From Gari tellinella (Eukaryota; Mollusca; Bivalvia; Cardiida; Psammobiidae), in NCBI GenBank assembly GCA_922989275.2, contig OV277863.1:20116001-20180000 (forward strand): a DNA stretch of 64,000 bases, in the 5' to 3' direction. This document shows positions 35,901 through 47,900 of this stretch, one piece after another. How positions within the stretch are numbered: the first letter of the stretch is position 1; each line of letters begins with the position of its first letter. Below the pieces are notes generated by a model. That model did not search any database, was not told the origin of the DNA, and was given only the letters and a program-made list of their open reading frames with translations. Position numbers and translations under genes: made by a program.

Positions 35901-38900
35901 ATCTTGATAGAGGACCTGTAGATGATGCTATGCTCCAAATATCTAAGATCAGGGTACTAGGGTTCTAGACAAGAAGATTTTTTTAAGTTTCCATTGAAAA
36001 AATCTATTTTTAGCTCCTGTGACCTACATATGCAACAGACTGCAACCATTTGAAAAAAATAAATAAAGGACATCTAGAAGTAACACCATGCCGAATATCA
36101 AAGATCTGGCCATATTAGCTTCAGAAAAGAAGACGTTTGAAAACTGTGACCCCCGAGGTGGGGCCAATTTTGACCCCAGGGACATAATTTGTACAAACTT
36201 GATAGAGGACCTGTAGATGATATGCAACCGACCAGAACCATTTGAACATTATTGGTATAAGACATCTAAAAGTGTCACCCTGCCAAATATCGAAGCTCTG
36301 GCCATATTAGTTTCAGAGGAGAAGAAAATTTCACTATATAACTCTATGTAAAACTGTGACCCCCGGGGCTGGGCCAATTTTGACCCCAGGGGCATAGTTT
36401 GTACAAACTTGATAGAGGACCTGTAGATGATGCTATGTGCCAAATATCTAAGCTCTGGCCCTTGTAGTTTCAGACAAGAAGATTTTTTAAGATTTCCTTA
36501 TTTTTTCACTTTGGTTGCCATGGCAACCAGAGTTCTACATTGTTTTTAATTCTTTGAACACTTTTGAAAGAACTTGATCCAAGGAATATTCCTGTAAAGT
36601 TTGGTTGAAATCTGTTCAGCAGTATATGAGATGTCATTTGAAGCAATTGTTAACTACAACAATGACTGTATAAAGTGAAATTATTAAATTAAAGGCTTAA
36701 AAAGTAATATGTATGGGGTAATGGGTTAATAAGTATCATAATTTACATTTTCTAAATATAAGAAACTATGTAAATGAGTGGCAAATAGTTTGGATCCAGA
36801 TTAGATGCAGCATTATGTGGCATCTGACCTGGATCCATACTGTTTATGGCCAAGAATTAATTGTGGACTGATAGACAGAAAGACAAACAAACAAACAAAC
36901 AGACAGACCAAAAACAATATGCCTCGAACTAAGTTGTGCTTGAGCATAAAAATGTAGCAGACATCATCAGTTCTGTTGTGTATCTCAGTGACCTGAGTTC
37001 AGAGATAGCTATGGGTCAGTTATGCAATAGCAGCCAGTCTCTAGGACAAATTGCTATTATCATGCTGAGCTGTTGTCTGCTCTAAATGTTTGTATGTGAA
37101 ATATGTAAAAAATCATAACTTATATTTTCTAAATATAAGAAAATATGTAAATGAGTGGCAAATAGTTTAGATCCAGATTAGATGCAGCATTATGTGGCAT
37201 CTGACCTGGATCCAAACTGTTTGCAAAAATGTTGCCTTTAGTAAGCCTGAAAGATACAGTGGGTCTGTATAAAAACGGATCATTAGAGTTTTTACTGTCA
37301 GACTTGCATCAAGTGGCACTGGATATGGCTAGGGTTGAGTCAAATTTGACCCCAGGGTTTTGATTTTTCACAATTTTAAAAGTGATCTAGTAGAAGATAC
37401 TATACACCTGATATCTAAGGTGTGGGAATAGTGGTTTTTGACAAGAAACTTGTTTAAAGTTTTTCACTTTTTTTAAATAAATTTCAATAAGTAATCCACA
37501 TTTGAATTTCATTTTAGCACTTTCTGTAGAGAAGCATCAAAGGAACACTGTGAGCAAGTTAGTTTTTCCCTCAAACTCTCGGTTTCAGAGTAGGTGTCGC
37601 TTGAAGTAAATTTGAACGGACGTTCTTACGGGAGGATACTTATGTGGCTTTTTTCTATTGTTTTCTTTTGAGTGGCTAGCCACACAACCGACAATTTCTT
37701 TTTGCTCTAACTTGAAAAATAATGATCTGGAGGCTAACCCTACCCCTAACCCTATGTCCCACAACTGGCCAGGTTAATGTCACAAGAAATGGCCAGGTTA
37801 ATGTCACAAGAGACGGCCAGGTTAATGTTTTTCAATTATGGGGCTAAGAATTTTAGCCACGTAAGTACCCTCTCGTAAGCACTGACGGACAGACGGACGA
37901 CGGGCCATCACAACAGCTCACCTTGAGCCTTCGGCTCAGGTGAGCTAAAAAGTATGCCTTTTTACACCTTTAACTTATTCCTCCACCAAAGAAATTAGTT
38001 CCACTTTATACAGTCATGAATATGCACCATAAGAAATATTTCACGCTGCTGTACTCAGGCATTGACACTAACTGAAATTTTATGGGATCCCAAAGGACTC
38101 TCAGGTGTCAATTGTAGGGGTTCCTCCAGGATTTGAAGGAGTCCTCCGACCATTGGTCTAACAGATAAAAAATCAATATCGTTTCAACACTGATGTAATT
38201 CTTAAATTCACATTAAACTTAGCATAAGCTTGTACGACTTTCTCTGCAACATAAATGTGTCCTTTCTCCTGTTCACTATCTCGTCATCACTATCCTCCCC
38301 CTTTCCCTGATCACTTAAGCTACATGTACTACAAATTTCTTTTTTAATTTCTTCACATTCCACATTTGATATTGGAGGGCATAATGGCATTGTTCAATGT
38401 TGAACTAGTGTTTTTTTGCTAATTTTTAACAAATTTTAGTCCAAAAATTACAGAGGATATGTTGTTCTAAAGAAACTACAAAGTTTCAAACACATAATAT
38501 TATTATATGTCTGTACTTGAATGGACAGACAGATAGACAACAGACCATTAGAGATCATAATATCTCATTAGTTAGTGTTTCAAATTTAGCTTTAGGTATT
38601 TATATTTCTAAATGGCTTGAATATGATAGAAGAAAAAAAATCCTTTCAAAATCGGTCATATTTTATCCAAAGATTCACATTTATAAATGTTTATTTATGC
38701 ATTTCAATGTTTTATAATAATTGATATTCCAATTTACTTAGGGCGATTTTTCCTCTCCCTCTATTTCTACTTTCACTTCATAATTCACAATTTTGAACAG
38801 TGCTGATGTGACCAGCATTTTAATTAAGATTTTTAATATCTTATATGAAAAGAGGGACACGATTTATCTGGAAAATTGCATATTCGAGACAATTCAGTGC

Positions 38901-41900
38901 ATAATAGATCTGCAGGGAAAAAAGGTAAAATCTTTTCACAACTAATCTCTCCTTCCTGTAAATCCGTTTCTTTTAGTGATTGTAGGGAGGGACGGGGTCT
39001 GTTTTTATCGTAAATACGCACTGAGTAAGTGGACTGGACTTAATTTATTATTCCTCAAGATTGCTATCGCTGGTCAAAAACTTTCATATTAGTAATTTTG
39101 GAAAAGTATTTCAAAACAATTTCCGGTAAACCTTCGACAAGAAAACGGCATTTTCTGTGATGATTCTCACAAAACTTGTTTCTTTATGGAGAATATTTCG
39201 CGGCCAGCTAAAAATAAACTTTACCAAAAACCCGGCCACGGAAATAGACGATGCGCGAGCGTAAGCTTTATTAGGAAATTATCGTGAATAATCTGCTTAT
39301 TCTGACATCATTTGAGTCTCCGGACAAGTAGCGAGGAATTATGATTGGTTACGTTGCAGCAATACCTACGAGCACTTTGCTGATTCATCCATGCTTATGG
39401 ATAACGATACCAGGTGAGATATTCCGGTTGTACATTGCGCACAAACAATGTGCAGTAGAACGAAAATATCCGGCTTAATTTGGCATGTTAAATTCGTGGT
39501 TTATGGTGAATTTGCCTGGAGACAAACTCGCCTTCAATTAGATATATAGTAAACCAAATAGTGAATTCGCCTAGAAAGCAATTATATAGTGAATTGTATT
39601 TCGCACCTATTGTAAGGTATTGATAACATAACAAAACTTGTTTTCAGATAGTGTTTACTATGATGGGGTGATGAGTGTAGCGCCTGATCATCATATGCAG
39701 GTGTTAATAATTTTTTATGTAGAGCTGTGCAAGCGGCATTTTTACTTTCAATATACATGTAGTAAATGATGTATTCTACGTTTGCATCACCCCCTTTCAA
39801 ACAGGTTGTCAAATCTGGGTGTAGTGATTAGGGGCTACAGTATATGGAGCGCAATCGTTGCCAATAATCTAGACATGTAGATGCTAACATCTATTTTGTA
39901 GTTTGTATAAAATACAAACCCGACTGTACAAAATATAAATGTGACTTGTCCATAAGTTAGTCATGACCAGAGACTTTAAAAGAGGCTTTTAAAGTCTCTG
40001 GTCATGACCATACAATGCTATTTTTAGAATTGACTTTCTGCTTTGTTCAAAGCAAACACCCGCTTTACATTTCATGAAATTGACAAATTAATCCTACAGA
40101 TCAGAATGAAATTCCTCAAACCGTCACAAGCAAAGAACTGCATCCGAAAATCCAACTGAAATCATCTGTTTTCAATTAACTTGAACACAGATATAAACCG
40201 AAAGTTGCGGATTGACGACCGACATTGACATTTCTCCAGTGTACAGTTGACTCTTGCAAGTCGAGAATTACATTTCTCCAAATGCAAAACTAGCGAATTT
40301 TGCTATGACCTTATAAGGAATTTTTACGGAATACTACGAATATTAATTTGGGCGGAGTAAACTAAATCGGATATTACCGGAATCGTTCGCCGGGGGTTTA
40401 CCTAGCCCTATGATTTTACAGTGGAGAATACGTTATTCTTTCCCGTTTAAACGAACCGCAAAACACTAAAACATAGAAAAGTGCAACTTTTGGACAAATC
40501 TGATAATTCATGTTTATATTGGTGACAAACAGTTTGGAGCCTGATCAGACGCCGGGTTACCCAGCGTCTGATCTGGCTCCAAACTGTTTGCAATAGAAAT
40601 AATAGTTTTAGCGTAAACGCGTTTATTGGGAAAGAATAACGTTTTCTCCACTGTATGTAGCCAGTTTGACAGACAGGTGCTTGCTTAACCCATTACCCCA
40701 TAAATACACCTTTTTACGCCTTTCATTTATGCATCCACTAAAGAATTAATTCCAATTTTTACAGCCATGAATATGTATCATAAGAAATGTTTTCTATTTC
40801 CTAGCAGACTGTAGCTTAAAGCAGGCTGAAAGTAAAGCAGAATGTGCCTTAAGGCACATTCTGCTTTACTTTCAACCTGCTTTAAGTGGTCACGTGTCTT
40901 CAATACTAGAAACAGGCTGTGGGGTAATAGGTTAAGCAGACTGAAGTAAAGCACATAGTTCCTGAAAGAGCTTTTCTGCTTTACATGTGCCTGCTTTAAA
41001 CATCTATCTGCCCAGATGCAGGACAGGGGCCCGTTTCATAAACATTGTTGTCGTAAGTCAAAACTTTAAAATACATTTAATTTCTGATTTCTCTATTTAA
41101 TCCTGTCTTGTGACATTTTCAAGACGATTCCAAAAAGATGTTACAAAACAGGATTAGATTGAGAAATAAATAATAATTGAGACTTTTATAATCTGACTTA
41201 CGACAACATTCGTCGTACAAAGTTTTATAAAACGACTCAAGGTTTCCAATGACTCTTTATCAGGATAATATTTGTAGAAGTATGAAAAGGTACATGCATT
41301 AAATTTGTAATAGGAATAATTAAAAAAAACTGCCAACATGTGCATCTATGTGTGAAATGGTTAAAGTGGTTGCTTACAGCAAGATAAAAGTAAAGCAGAA
41401 ATCTCCTGTGGCAGCTTTTGATTAACTGCTTTACTTTTATCCTGCTTTAAGGTGGGCTCAGCTTCTTTAACCATTTGAGCCCTATTGGTGCATCTATGGG
41501 TCCTTTGAAACAGTTTACCTGTGAAGACTTAGTAACATTAACCCTTAACCTGATAGCCTATTTCTAGTATTGAAAATAGGTGACTACTTAAAGAGGCTCG
41601 CAACCGGATTAAGCATTAAAAATAGTAATTTGTAAATATAGGTCAAATGCTTATATAAATGGGTAAAATTTAGTTTAGGATAATAAATTCTGTTAAAAAA
41701 TGCATTTCCAAAAAAAAAAAGAAGAGGCTCTGGTGGGATTCGAACCCGTGACCATCCATGCGGAGACAAAAATGAAAAATGAGGCATCGCCTCTACGCCC
41801 TCGGCTACGGACGCTCTCTCTATATATAGTAGCGAATTAACGTACTTCAATGATAGCTATAAATAGAACATTATTCGGCTCGGGTTTATGTCTGACCCCG

Positions 41901-44900
41901 TGTAGAGAAGCAACAACAACAACTATACCGTTAGCTAACGCAATGGAAAAACGATGGAAAATATCTAAAAAAAACTAAGATTCGGTGACGATTCTTGAGA
42001 CGTTTTTTGGACTGATCATATGTTTTTAATGTCAAAAGCCAAATAATGCCACAAATTTGCTTTTATTTGAGTATTTTATTTTATTTTGACAAGAACACCA
42101 TCCGGTTGCGAGTCCCTTTAAAGCAGGTTGAAAGTAAAGCAGAATTATAGTCACTCGGAACACCTCAGAGTTATTGGCATACGTTCTAGGAAATACTTTT
42201 CAACTTTCAACTTTTATTTACATATGCATAAGTCCCACGGATAGTGAGAAACATTAGCATTATAATTATAACTCAAAGTAACATTGAACAACAAAAGTAA
42301 ACAATATAAGGGAAAACGGCTACACATAGTTTTATACCAGGGCTCCAGATAAGAGGAAGTAAACTGAACAAATCCAACATTCATACACATTTCAGCACCA
42401 AATCCCTTGATGTAACCACCCACCTGAATCGTCTCGGAGAGTCGATTCTAATGAGTAGTGACACCACATGGTTTAATGCAGAAATAAAGACTTTATTCGT
42501 TTTGAGTTACTCCCCCATTCAACCTGGAGCTCTGTTTATACATTCCATAATTATGACGTAAATGTTACGTAATTTGTATTTAAAAAACGACGTCATAATC
42601 TAATCTAGAATTTACCGAAACTTCACGAAGGAAAATTGACGCGTCGAAGGAGGGGCTTATGTAGCTAAGACACGCCCTCGTGACTCATTTGACAACTTTC
42701 TACATTGTCCGTTGTACATTGGCGAATATCCGAAGTTCATTGTATGGTGTCTGTTTGCAAAAGGTGAAACGTCTTTCGCAAAGCGTACTTTCAATTCTTC
42801 CAGGCGGAAACTGTTTATTTCAAATGTTGGTTATATGTAGTTCTGTCTTAGAAAGTAACATTAAATCGTGGATTTTGGTTCCCTTGTTAACAGCTTTACA
42901 TGAAAGAATTGCGAGTGTTTAAAGTATAAACTATAAATACCTTTTTATGGAATACAGTATACACATGTAAACAGACATTTACATGTTAAGTTTGCATGAT
43001 TCTAAACGACATTTATACAAATACATATCGTTTTTGGCCAAACAATAATTGAAAACTGGGTGATTGCATGTCTGGACTTTTGGCAACGAATGCGCTCCAT
43101 AACAGTAACACTGATCTTTCATTTTGTTAAAATAAAATATCTGGATAAGAAAACAACAAGATAAGTTGATCCTCTGCAAATTATTTTATTTCATTTACTT
43201 GTAAACGGTAGATACACCTGTACTACAAGGTGTGAAATAAAATTACTATCATAATTGCTTTCTAGGCGAATTCACCATTTTGGTTACTACATGTATATAT
43301 CTAATTGTAGGCGAGTTCGTCTCTAGGCGAATTCACCAGCACCCAAATTCTTCTATTATTTGGCCGGTTTCAAAGTAAAATCATACGTTTGATTACGGAT
43401 TAAGAAAAATAATGCATCCTTTGATTATACGGCATGAATTTTTATTCCATAGCAGTAGAAAATTTAGGGATCCCGACGGAATCGCCAACTGGCAAGAGTA
43501 AAGATTCGTCCCTAAAATCTATGATCCTCGGGATCGCGGAATCCCGTTAATGTCGAACCCTGTGTACTTTCAGATTGCTTTAAGCAACCATGTCATCAAT
43601 ATTGAAAACAGCCTTTGGGGTGATGGGTTAAAATAGCATTCATTATGACTTACATGTCCCCTCCAGGAGTTTGGAAATCTGTTCATTTTCTGGCATGTCT
43701 TCTAGAGCGGCAGTGATTTTCTCTCGGATGATAAATGATGCGGCTTGCCATTGTTGCTGGCAGTGTCGACGGCTTATTAACCAGTCTGGGAAATCAATTT
43801 TAATAATTGAGTAAAAGGTTTGACAATACATTATCAATCTTCAAAAATGATCACTAGCGTACAAATGTATGACATTTTGAAGCTCTCCACAAATTATATA
43901 GTGACACTTTTGTGTAAAGTGATCTCTCATTGAATTAGTATGGAGAATTCCATGAGCATGTACAGTGGAGAATCTGTTATTCTTTCCCATTTAAATGCAA
44001 AAGAAACGCAAATGCATTGTACTAAAATGCAGAAAATAACAACTTTTTCATAATTCTGAACGTTGATTTTAACCTTGATGACAAACAGTTTGGAGCCTGA
44101 TCAGACGCCGGGTTACCAGGCGTCTGATCCGGCTCCAAACTGTTTGCAAATATTGGAAATAAAAGATTTAGCGTTAACGCGTTTATTGGGAAATAATAAC
44201 GTTTTCTCCACTGTAACTGGTTAATGCAGAATCAGCAGAACTAAAGTAATGTAAAACCCACTACAGGAGCATTATTCCAAAATCTGAATTTATTACTGAA
44301 ATTCTTAAACTTAACCCATTAAGCCATAGAGACTCATTTTGACTCATTGCGCAATAGCCTCATACTAACTCATTTTGACGCACTTTAATCAACTAGCATG
44401 CATTGAGGTGAGCACTGATAATGGGGCCCTACCGCATTACAGAGTTATCCCAATTTTCATCACGAGTTAACTCCCCTGATAAGGAAAAGGTTGTTTCCGG
44501 TTTAGTTAACGCATCTCATTGAGACGGTGTCGATAACGGTCATAAACGATTCGGAAAAGAATAGATCGAATGCGGTTTAATAGTTTGATACCTATATCTA
44601 TATGCAGTCAAGCTCCCGTTTATCCCTATGTATTTTAATGTATTAATTTTTTTAATGTCAAATGCGACGCTTATTTATTTCATCGTTTTTAGCAAACCGA
44701 AAGTAGCACTGATCATACTTTTTCTATATAACAAAGAAGCTGACTTTTAACATACTTAACAGACACGGGTTTTCACCTCGGTAAAAGAACGTTAACATGG
44801 ATTAAAAGTAGATCCTGATCAGATGGTTACTATATAGGAACAGTCTCTATAATCAATGACTGTCCTCTCTGGTTCTTAAATGACATTATAGGTCTATAAA

Positions 44901-47900
44901 TGCTGCCTATTACAGGTGAAAAAGGGGATATTTATTAAGACATTACCGGTATTAAACATAAACTTTGTATGATTCAGTTATTAATAATGACATGAATATT
45001 CATTAGCAAAGGGTTAAACTGATCTTTTAAAATATGTTGAATGGTAAACAGTTTCTTCAAAAATGTATATTTTGTTTGTTCATTATATACCAGCAGATTT
45101 TAGTTGACAGAAATTTCATAGAAATAGTTCAGGCTGTCATGCTCATAGCGCACATGGATTTCACCTCTCAAGGCTTCTGCCCAGGGGCCATAAAGCGCAA
45201 AGCATCATCACAACTAACAACAGGAAGTAACCAATTAGCTAGAAATCGAATTGTATACTGACCCCCCACTGGGGTGCAGCTGCTGTCCCATAGTCATCTC
45301 TGCTATGACAAGCCATAAAACGGAAGCTTAAGTCTTGGGTACACAGGCTGGAATCAAAACACACCTAACTATTTTTTTTTTATATATAGGATCCACATTG
45401 TTATTCATGTGGGGAATAAATTTTAATCTCCTATACCATGCACTCCTTCATGTGCAAAAGCTTAACCCATTACCCCCATCATTATGCCTTTTACTCCTTT
45501 AATGAATTCCACCTTCATAAGCAACTAAATCCTCTTCATGCACTAAGCAGTCATAATTATGAAACATAGGTGATATTTTATGTCGTAGTGGGTAGTGCCT
45601 TAAAGCAGGATTAAAGTAAAGCAGGATGCACCTTAAGGCGCATTATGTTTTACATTCAACCTGCTTTAAGAGGTGACCTATATTAAATACTTAACACGGG
45701 CTGTGGGGTAATTGGTTTAGGTAATGGGTTTACCCATTACCCGATCGCCTGTTCCTACCAGTCCTGGAAAGACAGGTGTCCATTAAAGGTAGATTGAAAA
45801 GTACATGCCACTTTACTTTCAGCTTGCTTTAAGCTACCATCTGCTAGGATATTCAATGTTTTTAATGTTGCACATTCATGCTAATAAAAACTTTGAATTA
45901 GAACTCTTTCCTTCAATGGAGGCATAAATCAAATGCGTATTTAAAGGGTTAATAGGAAATACATACCGTTTTAACAACATAAATACTTTAGAACCCCTCT
46001 CCTACCATTAAATGTGTACTCTATTGAAAACTCAATGTTGAAAGTAAAGGATGTATTCAATCGTTTTAGTAGATTAAAACTTTATTTCTGTTGATCTTTT
46101 ACCAGCTCACTAATTATAATAGGCTTAAAACACTATCATTTATAAAAAGTTTGGAACCAGATAAGATGCAGCATATATACTAACAGGCTGATCAGGGGTA
46201 GAACTGTTTCACACTCATATATGTTTTAAGTCAAAATTGATATCATGTTCTAAACTTTTATCAAGAAAGTAGGCAGTATTTTTTTTTTTTAAATATTAAC
46301 CCTTATCATGCTATTAGCATAATTGATCATTCCTACGGTATTTTTCCTTATTTAATCAGGTAAAGTAATAAATTAAATGATAGGTATTCATAGCGGGTAG
46401 GGTTTATGGTTGATTAACAGCAACCAGAATGTGCTATGACACATCCATGTAACGGGGTTTAACCCTTTACCCAATAGATGGTATTAGTTTTGAAGATAGG
46501 TGACCCCTTAAGGCAGGTTAAGGTACATTCTGCTTTAAGCTATCATCTGCTGGGAGGTATAACATATTTATTGAGGTGCAGATTGATGACTTATTTTAAT
46601 AAACATATGAATAAATGATATGCATAGAACGGTATAACTATGGAAGTTTTTGTAAGTTTTATTGTAGGTAAAGTAAATGCATGTCTTAATTCTATTTTTG
46701 AACAATATGAGAGATTGCGATTTCAATAATGTATACAGTGATGCTCACTTATAACGAACTTAGATAAGATGAAAAACTGCTTAATACAAACTAAAAATAA
46801 ATCCCCGACTGCTTCCTTCTTTATTTCAATGGCCTCATGCTTGCTTAAGATGAAAACTGGATATAACGAAAAACTGGATAAGACAAACTGATTTTTAGGT
46901 CCCTAAACTGGATTTTACCTGTAAAATGGTTCTGTTAATACAACATGCCGGTCATTATCACAGTTTGACAAGTGGCTTACAAAGGTGACAGTACTTAATT
47001 GCTTAGCTGCTCATCACCTCAGATAACAAAACATTACCCAACCAACATGTTTTGTATATATGCTATAATATTGATAGGATGTTCAAACAACTGGAAATAA
47101 TTAGTTTACTTTGCACATTATTTTTTTGGATCCAGATCAGATGCCTTATAACTGGGTGTCTGATCAGACTTCTTGCTGTTTGACACCTGTATTCTGCAAA
47201 ACGATAACAACCACTGATGCTTTATCAACATAGTAGAACTTTTTTAAGTTAAAGTTTATTTATTAAATATTCATAATAGGTTGAGTTTTCTATTAATACT
47301 AAAACAGGGAACAGATTAAATTTTCAAGAAAAATGGCATTTCTTATGTCATAGCCAATCTTATTTTGTTATCATTTAATTATTCTATTTGGTACAATTAA
47401 AAGAAATATTTAGGATTTAATTTCTATGTCTTTCTATATAATATTTCTTTCTTTCTAATCAATTATGTACTAGAAGTATAATGAGTAAAAATTTCTTTAT
47501 ATGCAAACTATTCACAAAGAAATTTCGATGTTTGGATAAGACGAAGTTTGGATAAGACGAACTAATTAGTAAGATCCCCTGAATTTCGTTATAGGTGAGC
47601 ATCACTGTAGCCAGGTTCTACTGTATATAATATAAGCTCTACACTAACAAGCAGACGATCTCCTCAAATTCGTGTTTGAGGATAAAGGATTTTCGATACT
47701 ATGTGTACTTCACTATTGAACCGGAAACAACCGCTCATTCAGGGGGCGCTACTCTTATCACACTTTCCATGCGGGGTAACTCTGTATATCGGTAGGGCCC
47801 CATTGTTAATCGCTTATGAGTTAATGGGTTAAACTCATCTAACATAGAGTAGATTTGTGTCTACTACATTTGTTTTCCTTTCTTCTTAATTTAGACTATT

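Larger units (their letters stand above)
44423..47801. mobile_element. 3379-bp element with long inverted ends (GGGGCCCTACCG)
   Basis: The left is GGGGCCCTACCGCATTACAG. The right, read inward, is GGGGCCCTACCGATATACAG. Similarity continues to GTTGTTTCCGGTT about 70-85 bases in. No transposase was recognised; family C and pogo-like elements are nested in it. Its class is unknown. Confidence 0.8.
44311..47832. mobile_element. Family L element split by a 3.4-kb insertion
   Basis: The left part 44311-44422 and right part 47802-47832 together match the uninterrupted copy at 20095-20233. AT is present on both sides of the insertion. Confidence 0.85.

Noticed and set aside
45034..45261. 75-codon frame inside the 3.4-kb element as its transposase
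   Set aside because: No catalytic motif or helix-turn-helix. It is too short and not flanked by related coding text.
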